Source of the DNA: Flavobacteriales bacterium
GTDB taxonomy: Bacteria > Bacteroidota > Bacteroidia > Flavobacteriales_E > Vicingaceae
Assembly (NCBI GenBank): GCA_020635795.1
Contig: JACJZD010000003.1
Location: forward strand, 1-64,000
DNA: 64,000 nt
Direction: 5' to 3'
The position numbers were made by a program, and so were the translations under genes. Shown here piece by piece: positions 52,015 through 60,671 of the stretch (positions within the stretch are counted from its first letter, which is position 1; each line of letters begins with the position of its first letter). The notes beneath the pieces were generated by a model. That model was not told the origin of the DNA and ran no database searches. It was given only the letters and a program-made list of their open reading frames with translations.

Positions 52015-52394
52015 AACCGAAAAGATTACATCTGTTACCGTTTATTGTTTGGCTAATTATTGTTACCATTTTAAGCGGTTATCCAGGTAATAAAATTCCT
52101 GAAGCACCATTTTTTAATTTCGATAAATTGGTGCATATTGGCATTTATTTGATGGTTTCTGTAACACTTTGTTTTGCAATTTATACTAACGAACAAAAAA
52201 ATAATCAATTAAAAATCAATGTGTTAGTTGTTTTGTTTGGAGTTTTTTACGGAGGTTTTATGGAAATTCTTCAGCATTACATCTTTATTAATAGAAGTGG
52301 CAATTGGTATGATTTTTTTGCCAATGCAATTGGTGCAACAATAGGTGTAATTATTTATCCGTTTGTTATTAAATTGTTACCGTTAAAAAGATGA
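52011..52394 (+). CDS. VanZ-like membrane protein, apparent non-ATG start
   Basis: The frame is open from 51999 to 52394. The conserved family region needs the segment HLLPFIVWLIIVTILSGYPG upstream of FDKLVHIGIYLMVSVTLCFA, yet no ATG, GTG or TTG occurs in frame before 52128. A start at ATA 52011 (127 residues) would overlap the gcvH stop as ATAA, like a usual ATGA overlap; CTG 52032 is the alternative. A TTG start at 52128 would delete the first helix. Four membrane helices are seen. The function of this VanZ-like group is unknown. A sequencing error at the start codon is possible. Confidence 0.7.
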   Translation: MKPKRLHLLPFIVWLIIVTILSGYPGNKIPEAPFFNFDKLVHIGIYLMVSVTLCFAIYTNEQKNNQLKINVLVVLFGVFYGGFMEILQHYIFINRSGNWYDFFANAIGATIGVIIYPFVIKLLPLKR

Positions 52395-52457
52395 TGCCGA
52401 AAAAATAACCGACTGAATAAAAAAAATACTAATTTTAGAACTTGAAAAACTAATATT

Positions 52458-53126
52458 ATGGAGTTAAAGAAAAACCCAAAAGCAGATTTAGATAAACTTA
52501 GAGGCACCTTTATGGCTGCTGGTCTTTTAGTTTCAATGATTATTGTTTATAGCATTGTAAACATGAAGTTTTATGATCTTTCTGCAAGCGAATTAGGTCA
52601 ATTGGTTGTTGAACAAGTGGAAGAAGAAATTATTCCAATTACTCAACAAAACACGCCACCACCTCCACCACCTCCTCCACCAGCTGCTCCTGAAATTATT
52701 CAAGTAGTAGAAAATGAGGTTGAAGTTGCTGAGGTAGAAATGATTGATACAGAGGCTGATGCTAAAATGGTGGTAGAAGAATTTGCCATTAAAGAAGAAG
52801 TAGTAGAAGAAGAAATTTTTACTATTGTTGAGACTCAAGCGGAATATCCAGGAGGAACAGCGGAGTTGTTTAAGTACCTTAATAAAGAAATGAAATACCC
52901 TGTAATAGCTAAAGAAAATGGTATTCAAGGGACCGTCTATGTCCAGTTTGTTGTTTGGAAAGATGGAAAGATAAAAGATGCGAAGGTTTTGCGCGGTGTA
53001 AATAAATTATTGGATGAAGAAGCCTTACGTGTAGTGAAGGCTATGCCTAATTGGAATCCAGGTAAACAAAGAGGAAAACCAGTTCCAGTTTATTTTAATT
53101 TACCAGTTAAATTTACATTAAGATAA
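52458..53126 (+). CDS. tonB: TonB-family energy transducer
   Basis: TonB passes energy from the inner-membrane ExbBD motor to outer-membrane transporters. The 222-residue protein has one N-terminal membrane helix (LLVSMIIVYSIVNMKF, residues about 22-37), a proline-rich spacer (NTPPPPPPPPPAAP), an acidic Val/Glu-rich linker (VEVAEVEMIDTEADA), and a C-terminal TonB domain (EYPGGTAELFKYLNKEMKYP, then EALRVVKAMPNWNPGKQRG). exbBD are not here. The order sprA-gcvH-vanZ-tonB is typical of the group. Confidence 0.95.
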   Translation: MELKKNPKADLDKLRGTFMAAGLLVSMIIVYSIVNMKFYDLSASELGQLVVEQVEEEIIPITQQNTPPPPPPPPPAAPEIIQVVENEVEVAEVEMIDTEADAKMVVEEFAIKEEVVEEEIFTIVETQAEYPGGTAELFKYLNKEMKYPVIAKENGIQGTVYVQFVVWKDGKIKDAKVLRGVNKLLDEEALRVVKAMPNWNPGKQRGKPVPVYFNLPVKFTLR

Positions 53127-53150
53127 TAGGTTCTTAAATGAACAATTAAA

Positions 53151-53182
53151 AGCATCCGTCAGCTGGCGGATGCTTTTTTTTT
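53151..53182 (+). terminator. Intrinsic terminator after tonB
   Basis: AGCATCCG (53151-53158) pairs perfectly with CGGATGCT (53167-53174) around an 8-base loop, followed by a run of T to 53182. It lies 24 bases after the tonB stop. Confidence 0.88.
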
Positions 53183-53207
53183 GAATTTTTTTGTGGAATA
53201 AACAATG

Positions 53208-53239
53208 TTTTGTCATCTACTTGTAAAATAGTAATTTTA
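53208..53239 (+). promoter_or_regulatory. Promoter of the alpha-2-macroglobulin gene
   Basis: TTTTG (53208-53212) is followed after 19 bases by TAATTTTA (53232-53239), close to the TTTG-N19-TAnnTTTG consensus. It lies between the tonB terminator and the ATG at 53259. Confidence 0.6.
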
Positions 53240-53258
53240 ATAAAATCATTGGCTCGAT

Positions 53259-56200
53259 ATGAAATCTAAAAAAGTAGTTGTCCTTGTTGCAATAGGAATA
53301 TTATTAATAACAAGTTCTGTAGGCATATTTTCGTATGCAAATGTTAGTTTTTTTAAACCCAAGCAACAAGTGTTGTTGGTTTATGCAAAAGGTAGTGCTT
53401 TTGTAGAAGATTGGAAAAAAGTGGATTCGTTGGAACAGCATGGATTGTCTAAGTCTGCTTTAGATGAAGTGGAGAAGATTTTAGCAAAATCAAGAACTCA
53501 AAACAATCATCAGCAAATTGTAAAGGCATTGATTATAAAAGCCAAGTTTCAATCTTATCTTGAAGAAAATGCTTTTAAATTAACATTGTCAGAAATTGAG
53601 AAAGAAGCTGAAGGAGCCACTTATCCATTGAAACCAATGTTGCATTCGGTTATTGCCGAATTGTACTGGCAATACTACCAAAACAACCGTTGGAAATTTT
53701 ACAACAGAACTACAACTGTTGGGTTTGCTCAAGATGATATAGAAACTTGGGACATTACCAAAATAATAGAAAGAACTATTCACCATTATTTGTTATCAAT
53801 AAAAGATATCGATGAGCTAAAAAGAACTCCCGTTAATACTTTTGAAGATGTTATCATTAAAAAAGATAGCTCAGAAAAATTTCGTCCGTTTTTGTATGAT
53901 TTTCTATCACATAGAGCATTAAGCTTTTTTATGAACGAAGAACCAAACGTAATTAAACCAGTTTATGCGTTTGTACTAAATAATGTGAATTATTTTTCTG
54001 AAGCAGAAGATTTTACCAAGGTTAATATAGAGAGTAAAGATTCGTTATCATTAAAATACTACGCACTAAAAACCTTACAAAACTTAACAAAAACTCATGT
54101 AGTTGATGGCAATATTGATGCTTTGGTTGATGTAGAATTAACACGATTAAAGTTTGTTAACAATAATTCGATACTAGCAAAATCAGATTCACTTTATTAT
54201 GATGCATTAATCGAACTTCAAGAAAAGTATAGTAAGCACGATATAAGTACCGAAGTAGCTTATGTTATTGCTCAAATACATAATCAAAAAGGAATCAATT
54301 ATACTACAAGCAAAAATGCAGAGAATAAACTAGAGGTAAAAAAAGCGTATGATGTATGTGTTAATGCAATAGGTGCATTTCCAAATAGTTTAGGAGCAAA
54401 AAAATGTGCGTATTTAATTAACCAAATTCAACTCAAATCTATTCAGGTTACTACCGAAAAGGTTAATACGCCAAACAAACCGGCACTAGCGTTATTATCG
54501 TATAAAAATGTTTCGAAAGTTTATGCTCGATTAATTAAAATCTCTTATGATGATTATAAGGAACATTATAGAATGCCGCGCGATGAAGACTTTTTGAAAA
54601 AACTAAAAGCTCAAAAAACGGTTTCTGAATGGGAAATTAATTTAGAAAAAGATGAGGATTATCAGAATCATTCGGTAGAATTTAAAATTCCAGCTCAAGA
54701 TATGGGTTATTACGTGTTGCTAGTTGCATCAAACAAAAATTTTGAGAGTATTAATGAAGCAGTAACCTATACGCCATTTTGGTTTTCTAATTTGGGTTAT
54801 ACCACTCGAAGAACAGAAAACCAAAGTATTGAGTTTTTTGTGGCTGACCGAGAAAACGGAACTCCTCTTAAAGATGTTGTTGCAGATGTTTTTTATGATA
54901 AATACAACTACATTACTAGAAAGTACGAACAAAAGAGAATGGCTACAAAAACTACGAATGAAGATGGTTATTTTAATATTGAACCAAGCAATGATTATAG
55001 AAACTATTATGTTGATTTCAGCTATCAAAAAGACCGATTAAATACTGACGACTCCTATTATCAATATAGAAATTATAGAGAACAAAAACAAACTCAAGTA
55101 CGCACTATATTTTTTACTGATAGAGCCATTTACCGACCAGGACAAACCATTTACTTTAAAGGTTTAGTAATTGATACCGATGGAGATAAAAACAACATTA
55201 AAACCAATTACACCACAACGGTTACGTTTAACGATGCCAACTATCAAAAAGTGAGTGATGTAAAATTAACAACCAACGAATATGGTACGTTTAGTGGTTC
55301 TTTCGTTGCACCACAAGGAGGATTGAACGGGCAGATGCATATTGCAACAACAAGTGGTAATAAATATTTTTCGGTAGAGGAATATAAACGACCTACTTTT
55401 GAGGCAGAATTTAAACCCATAAAAGGGAGTTATAAACTTAACCAGAACATTAAAGCGGTTGGTAAAGCCACAACCTATTCGGGAGCAGCTTTAGATGGTG
55501 CAGAGGTAAATTACCGCGTGGTTCGAAATGCAAGTTTTCCGTATTGGTGTTATTATCGTTGGGGGTATCATCCTCAATCGCCTCAAATGGAAATTACTAA
55601 CGGAACAACCACAACTAAAAACGATGGGTCTTTTGATATTGATTTTAAAGCCATTCCCGATGAAACGGTAAACCAAAATTTTGAACCAACTTATTCATAC
55701 ACTATTTATGCTGATGTAGTTGATATTAATGGCGAAACACAAAGTACCACCACTTATGTGTATGTGAGTAATAAAGCCTTGTTAATCAATATTTCAATTC
55801 CTGAATTGGTTAACAAAAATGCAGCCGACAGTTTTTATTTGAGCACTACCAATTTAAATGGAGAGGTTGAATTTGCAAAAGGAAACATTAAAGTTTGGCA
55901 ATTAAAAAAAACCAATCAGGTTTTTAGGTCAAAACTTTGGGCTAAGGCTGATAAACATTTAATGACTAAAGAAGAATATCAGAAAGATTTTCCTTTTGAT
56001 GAATACAAAGACGAGAACAATAAATTTAATTGGGAAAAATCAACGAAGGTGTTTGATGTGAATTTTAATACTGAACATCAGAAAATAATTCGTTTTGGTA
56101 AATTGCCTGAGTGTAATTCTGGATACTATGTGTTGGAAGCGACAAGTGTTGATGTGTTTGGTAATGAAGTAAAAGAAATTAAATATTTTACCTTGTTTGG

Positions 56201-59200
56201 AGAAAACGAAAAATCATTTCCGTTAAACGATATTAGTTTTTTTACCAAGCTAAAAAATGTGGTTGAACCAGGTGAAAAAGCTTCATATTTGGTGGGGTCT
56301 GCAGCAAAAAATGCGACTGTTTTGTACGAAATTGAGCATAAGGGCAAAATCGTTTCAAGAAACTGGATAAAGTTAAGTGGAAGTCAGCAAAAAATAGAAA
56401 TACCAATAACAGAGGAGCATAGAGGGAACTTTGTGGTACATTTTTCTTTTGTAAAACATGGTCGAAATTTTAATTTTACGGATGCGGTTTATGTGCCTTA
56501 CACCAACAAAATGTTAGATGTTAAGTTCGAAACATTTCGAAACAAATTATTACCAGGACAAAACGAAGAATGGAAAATAAAAATAAGCGATAAAAAAGGA
56601 GATAAAGTAGCTGCCGAAATGCTAGCAACAATGTACGATGCGTCGTTAGATGCTTTTCGCCCCAACTACTTTTTGTTAGATATTTTAAACTATTATTATT
56701 CAACCATTTATTGGCAAGGAAACAATTCCTTTGCACCAATGTCATCGAGCATGATTAGTGAAAACTGGAATAAACTCATCAATTTTCCGTATCAGGAATA
56801 CGACCAACTGAATTGGTTTGGGTATTATTTTAGTAGAAATTACCGTTATGGTTATTTAGCAAAAAATTCTGCTGGTAGAGGGTTGGAAAATGATTTTGAT
56901 GGTGTTTTAGAAGAATCATCAGGAGATAAATTTGCAGAATTTGCTGAAGCAGAAATAGCTATGGATGCTACAACCGTTGCTACTGGTGCTTCTGTATCAC
57001 AGCAGTCGGTAACAAAATCTACTGGTAAATTAGCGGCTAATAGGGAGCAATCAAATTTAAAAGACGAAGAACAAAAAGATGCTCGTGATAATAATTTTGG
57101 AGAAGTAAAAGCACGAAGTAATTTTAATGAAACAGCTTTTTTCTATCCTCATTTAACCACAAACGAAGCAGGAGAAATTATCATTAGTTTCACCATTCCA
57201 GAATCGTTAACCAAATGGAAATTTATGGGCTTGGCTCATACCAAAGATTTAAAATCGGGAATGCTTACCGAAGAAATTATTACCCAAAAAGAGTTGATGG
57301 TTTATCCTAATGCACCACGTTTTTTTAGAGAGGGGGATAAAATGACTTTCTCCACCAAAATTGTAAATCTTTCGGATACAACCATTGAAAATGGTGCGGC
57401 AAGAATTTTCTTTTACGATGCTTTAACCATGAAAGATGTAACAGCATTTATACTTAAAGACAATGCCGAAAATCCGTTTAAGGTGGAGAAAGCAAAAAGC
57501 ACTATGGTGGAATGGGAAATTGCAATTCCAGAGGGTTATTCAGCTATAACTTATAAGGTAGTTGCAAAATCGGGTGATTTTTCTGATGGCGAAGAAAAAG
57601 TGCTTCCAGTATTAACCAACAGAATGTTAGTTACAGAAAGTATGCCTTTGCCTATTCGAGGAAATCAATCAAAAACATTTACGTTTGAAAAGTTGGTAAA
57701 CAACAAATCAACAACCCTAAAACACGATAAACTTACTTTGGAATTTACTTCTAATCCAGCTTGGTATGCTGTTCAAGCATTGCCATACTTAATTGAGTAT
57801 CCTTACGAATGTGCTGAACAAACCTTTAGCCGTTTTTATGCCAATTCAATAGCTTCACATGTCGCCAATTCAAATCCTAAAATCAAGAATGTTTTTGATA
57901 GTTGGAAAAGTAGTTCGCCCGAATCATTTTTGTCGAATTTAGAAAAAAACCAAGAATTGAAATCGGCTATTTTAGAAGAAACTCCTTGGGTATTAAATGC
58001 TCAAAACGAAAGTGAACGAAAAAAACGAGTAGGCTTATTGTTCGATTTAAATAAAATGGCAAACGAACAACAGCGAGCGCTTAAAAAACTTCAAGAATTG
58101 CAAGTTGGTAATGGTGGTTGGACGTGGTTTAAAGGCATGCCAGAAAGCAGGTATATTACTCAATACATTGTAACTGGTTTGGGAAGATTAAAACACATGG
58201 GTGTATCTGATATTAAAAACGATAACAAAACGTGGAGTATGACATTGGCTGCTGTTCAATATTTAGATAATAGAATAAAAGAAGATTATGATTATTTGAA
58301 AAAGTATAAAGTTGATTTGGATAAAAATAACATCAGTCAAGACCAAATTATGTATCTATATGCTCGTAGTTATTTTATAAACGATTTAGAAATAAGTACT
58401 AGAAACAAAGAAGCATATCAATATTATTTTAATCAGGCAAAAAAATATTGGTTGTCGAACAGCAGGTACATGCAAGGAATGATTGCTGTTGCCATGAACA
58501 GAAGTAAAGAAAATACAACGGCAACCAAAATTGTGGCTTCTTTAAAAGAAAATGCCATAAACCATGATGAGTTGGGAATGTATTGGAAAGAAAATACGGG
58601 TGGGTATTATTGGTATCAAGCACCGATAGAGACTCAAGCTCTTTTAATAGAAGCTTTTGACGAGGTAACGAACGACCAAAAAAGTGTGGAAGCCATGAAA
58701 GTTTGGTTGCTAAAACAAAAACAGACACAAGATTGGAGAACAACTAAAGCTACAACCGATGCTTGTTACGCGTTGTTAATGAAAGGTTCTGATTGGTTGG
58801 TAACGGAAAATAATGTGGAGATAAAAGTGGGTAATCAACTCATCGACCCTAAAAAAATAGCCGACACAAAAGTTGAAGCTGGAACTGGTTATTTTAAAAC
58901 ATCGTGGAACAAAAAGGAGATTACTCCAGAAATGGGTACGGTAAAAATCACTAAAAAAGATGAAGGGGTTTCTTGGGGAGCAATGTATTGGCAATATTTT
59001 GAACAGTTGGATAAAATTACGTCACACGAAACGCCTTTAAAAATTGTGAAAAAAGTGTTTTTACAAGAAAACTCGGCTTCTGGACCAATTATTAAACCAG
59101 TAACAGATAAAACAAAACTAAAACCAGGCGACAAATTAAAAGTAAGAATTGAATTAAGAGTGGATAGAAACATGGAATATGTTCACATGAAAGATATGCG

Positions 59201-59453
59201 AGCAGCAGGTTTTGAACCCATCAATGTGTTTTCGGGTTATCGTTATCAGGGTGGTTTGGGTTATTTTGAAACTACAAAAGATGCATCGACCAATTTCTTT
59301 TTTGATTATTTACCTAAAGGAACTTATGTGTTTGAATATCCTCTAAAAGTGAATATGAAAGGAGATTTTTCAAATGGAATTACAACCATTCAATGTATGT
59401 ATGCTCCCGAATTCACATCACATTCGGAAGGAATAAGGATAAAAGTTGAATAA
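53259..59453 (+). CDS. Bacterial alpha-2-macroglobulin with intact thioester
   Basis: Bacterial alpha-2-macroglobulins trap proteases in the periplasm and protect the envelope. The 2064-residue protein has an N-terminal hydrophobic segment (VVVLVAIGILLITSSVGIFS) without an obvious lipobox. It then has tandem macroglobulin domains (MG2-type FFTDRAIYRPGQTIYFKGL near residue 620), a bait-like variable region near 1230-1280, and the thioester motif YECAEQTF with Cys1518, followed by alpha-helical toroid repeats (GGWTWFKGM) and a receptor-like C-terminal domain. The CxEQ motif is intact, so covalent trapping is plausible. The usual partner pbpC is not adjacent. It is larger than the Escherichia coli YfhM-type protein. 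Confidence 0.93.
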   Translation: MKSKKVVVLVAIGILLITSSVGIFSYANVSFFKPKQQVLLVYAKGSAFVEDWKKVDSLEQHGLSKSALDEVEKILAKSRTQNNHQQIVKALIIKAKFQSYLEENAFKLTLSEIEKEAEGATYPLKPMLHSVIAELYWQYYQNNRWKFYNRTTTVGFAQDDIETWDITKIIERTIHHYLLSIKDIDELKRTPVNTFEDVIIKKDSSEKFRPFLYDFLSHRALSFFMNEEPNVIKPVYAFVLNNVNYFSEAEDFTKVNIESKDSLSLKYYALKTLQNLTKTHVVDGNIDALVDVELTRLKFVNNNSILAKSDSLYYDALIELQEKYSKHDISTEVAYVIAQIHNQKGINYTTSKNAENKLEVKKAYDVCVNAIGAFPNSLGAKKCAYLINQIQLKSIQVTTEKVNTPNKPALALLSYKNVSKVYARLIKISYDDYKEHYRMPRDEDFLKKLKAQKTVSEWEINLEKDEDYQNHSVEFKIPAQDMGYYVLLVASNKNFESINEAVTYTPFWFSNLGYTTRRTENQSIEFFVADRENGTPLKDVVADVFYDKYNYITRKYEQKRMATKTTNEDGYFNIEPSNDYRNYYVDFSYQKDRLNTDDSYYQYRNYREQKQTQVRTIFFTDRAIYRPGQTIYFKGLVIDTDGDKNNIKTNYTTTVTFNDANYQKVSDVKLTTNEYGTFSGSFVAPQGGLNGQMHIATTSGNKYFSVEEYKRPTFEAEFKPIKGSYKLNQNIKAVGKATTYSGAALDGAEVNYRVVRNASFPYWCYYRWGYHPQSPQMEITNGTTTTKNDGSFDIDFKAIPDETVNQNFEPTYSYTIYADVVDINGETQSTTTYVYVSNKALLINISIPELVNKNAADSFYLSTTNLNGEVEFAKGNIKVWQLKKTNQVFRSKLWAKADKHLMTKEEYQKDFPFDEYKDENNKFNWEKSTKVFDVNFNTEHQKIIRFGKLPECNSGYYVLEATSVDVFGNEVKEIKYFTLFGENEKSFPLNDISFFTKLKNVVEPGEKASYLVGSAAKNATVLYEIEHKGKIVSRNWIKLSGSQQKIEIPITEEHRGNFVVHFSFVKHGRNFNFTDAVYVPYTNKMLDVKFETFRNKLLPGQNEEWKIKISDKKGDKVAAEMLATMYDASLDAFRPNYFLLDILNYYYSTIYWQGNNSFAPMSSSMISENWNKLINFPYQEYDQLNWFGYYFSRNYRYGYLAKNSAGRGLENDFDGVLEESSGDKFAEFAEAEIAMDATTVATGASVSQQSVTKSTGKLAANREQSNLKDEEQKDARDNNFGEVKARSNFNETAFFYPHLTTNEAGEIIISFTIPESLTKWKFMGLAHTKDLKSGMLTEEIITQKELMVYPNAPRFFREGDKMTFSTKIVNLSDTTIENGAARIFFYDALTMKDVTAFILKDNAENPFKVEKAKSTMVEWEIAIPEGYSAITYKVVAKSGDFSDGEEKVLPVLTNRMLVTESMPLPIRGNQSKTFTFEKLVNNKSTTLKHDKLTLEFTSNPAWYAVQALPYLIEYPYECAEQTFSRFYANSIASHVANSNPKIKNVFDSWKSSSPESFLSNLEKNQELKSAILEETPWVLNAQNESERKKRVGLLFDLNKMANEQQRALKKLQELQVGNGGWTWFKGMPESRYITQYIVTGLGRLKHMGVSDIKNDNKTWSMTLAAVQYLDNRIKEDYDYLKKYKVDLDKNNISQDQIMYLYARSYFINDLEISTRNKEAYQYYFNQAKKYWLSNSRYMQGMIAVAMNRSKENTTATKIVASLKENAINHDELGMYWKENTGGYYWYQAPIETQALLIEAFDEVTNDQKSVEAMKVWLLKQKQTQDWRTTKATTDACYALLMKGSDWLVTENNVEIKVGNQLIDPKKIADTKVEAGTGYFKTSWNKKEITPEMGTVKITKKDEGVSWGAMYWQYFEQLDKITSHETPLKIVKKVFLQENSASGPIIKPVTDKTKLKPGDKLKVRIELRVDRNMEYVHMKDMRAAGFEPINVFSGYRYQGGLGYFETTKDASTNFFFDYLPKGTYVFEYPLKVNMKGDFSNGITTIQCMYAPEFTSHSEGIRIKVE

Positions 59454-59492
59454 AGAGTAATGTCAGATTGCTAAATTCTGTAATAAAAAATA

Positions 59493-59525
59493 CTTGCTCT
59501 GTTACTGTTTTTTAATTTATATTTG
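59493..59525 (+). promoter_or_regulatory. Promoter of the 59.5-kb lipoprotein gene
   Basis: CTTG (59493-59496) is followed after 21 bases by TATATTTG (59518-59525), a full -7 match. The leader would be about 12 bases long. Confidence 0.6.
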
Positions 59526-59542
59526 CCTTTTAATTTAGAAAG

Positions 59543-60085
59543 ATGAACGCAATTAAATACTTCGGAATAATAGTTTCAATATTATTGATTACTTCTTGTG
59601 GAGGCGACGACACTAAACAAGAAGTGGAGAATGCACCAATTGAATTAAAAGGGTATGAAGAATTGGATTTAAATCCATGGGGTTTTCAGATGGCTATAAT
59701 GGTTCCAAATGCTGAAGATAATGGAGAACCTCAAGTTGTATTAACCGAGAGAGGTGCTTTGGAAATTGTAGTTGGACAGACATACGGCATCGAAATTATG
59801 TTTGGAGAAGGTGATATTGAATTATTGAAAATGGATTTGAAAGAAGATTTAGTTTTTACTTCTGAAATTATCAAAGAAGAGCCGAACGCATTAATTTATA
59901 AGCAAGATATTCCTGATTCTGGAATAAAAACTCAAAATCATTTCTTTTATAAAGCTCAAATCGGAACCGATGTTTATGAGGTTAGAGATTTGATAGATGG
60001 CAGTTATGGTCTAGGAATGATTGAAAGTATGCTAAATGCAGCAAAAACACTTAGAGAATTGAAGCCTTCAAAAGTTGCTGCATAA
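59543..60085 (+). CDS. Lipoprotein of unknown function
   Basis: The 180-residue protein starts with a lipoprotein signal (MNAIKYFGIIVSILLITSCG, lipobox Cys19) and an acidic linker (GGDDTKQEVENAP). The mature part is mainly beta-strand with a helical end (MIESMLNAAKTLRELKPSKV). The family is not known to me; similar short lipoproteins occur in Bacteroidota. Its own promoter and the following REP-like hairpin suggest a monocistronic gene. Confidence 0.75.
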   Translation: MNAIKYFGIIVSILLITSCGGDDTKQEVENAPIELKGYEELDLNPWGFQMAIMVPNAEDNGEPQVVLTERGALEIVVGQTYGIEIMFGEGDIELLKMDLKEDLVFTSEIIKEEPNALIYKQDIPDSGIKTQNHFFYKAQIGTDVYEVRDLIDGSYGLGMIESMLNAAKTLRELKPSKVAA

Positions 60086-60092
60086 CTTAAAC

Positions 60093-60117
60093 GTCATTCC
60101 TGCGAAAGCAGGAATCT
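60093..60117. repeat. REP-like hairpin, copy 2
   Basis: ATTCCTGC (60096-60103) pairs with GCAGGAAT (60108-60115) around a GAAA tetraloop. It matches the unit at 26899-26923 at 22 of 25 bases. It sits 8 bases after the lipoprotein stop and might act on the mRNA end. Confidence 0.7.
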
Positions 60118-60139
60118 TTATAATTGTAGCATATTAGTT

Positions 60140-60466
60140 ATGTCTCCAAAAGTATTTATTCCAATATTTTTTATTTTTTTGTCTTGTACAACAAAAACAG
60201 CAATCGATTTTGTGCCTATACCTGTTATGGCTGAAATTATTGCTGAAATGGAATTGGCACAAGCAACATATAAATTTCAACCTATTGACCAACGGTCGGA
60301 TATCGATTTCATGTTTGAAGACATCTACAAAAGACATCAAGTTTCTGAAGATGATTTTAATAAAAGCTTAAAATTCTATTCTTCATCACCTAAAGAAATT
60401 GATGAAATTTATAATGAAGCTATTGTTATAATTAGTCGAAAACAAGCTGATTTACTCGTTAAATAA
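60140..60466 (+). CDS. DUF4296-type lipoprotein
   Basis: The 108-residue protein has a short lipoprotein signal (MSPKVFIPIFFIFLSC, Cys16). An all-helical domain follows, with VPIPVMAEIIAEMELAQATY and the segment IYKRHQVSEDDFNKSLKFYS then SSPKEIDEIYNEAI. This pattern matches the DUF4296 family, which is widespread in Bacteroidota and of unknown function. It lies 54 bases after the previous lipoprotein, with the REP-like hairpin between. Confidence 0.85.
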   Translation: MSPKVFIPIFFIFLSCTTKTAIDFVPIPVMAEIIAEMELAQATYKFQPIDQRSDIDFMFEDIYKRHQVSEDDFNKSLKFYSSSPKEIDEIYNEAIVIISRKQADLLVK

Positions 60467-60671
60467 GCATTTTTAATCGACCAATCATTAAATTTTAGTT
60501 AAAAAGCAACCCTTTTTTCTTTTTTACGTTAAATACTTAAAATATTATAAGTAACTTTACTGATGTATATTTTACTTGTAATTAATGAGTTAGTAAATAA
60601 AGTGAACAACCTACAGGGATTCTCCTGAACCGCTTTAGTAAATTTAGAGTATAATTTAATTAATAATTAAA
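60467..60671 (+). other. 205-base leader region of the S74-domain gene
   Basis: A possible -7 box TAACTTTA lies at 60552-60559; its -33 element is weak. The next 112 bases would be a long leader. It contains CAGG (60614-60617) pairing with CCTG (60624-60627) in a small hairpin, in the only GC-rich part of the gap. No coding frame of note is seen. Confidence 0.4.

Noticed and set aside
52128..52394. VanZ-like frame beginning at TTG 52128 as the full gene
   Set aside because: It would remove the first conserved membrane helix, which is present in frame directly upstream.
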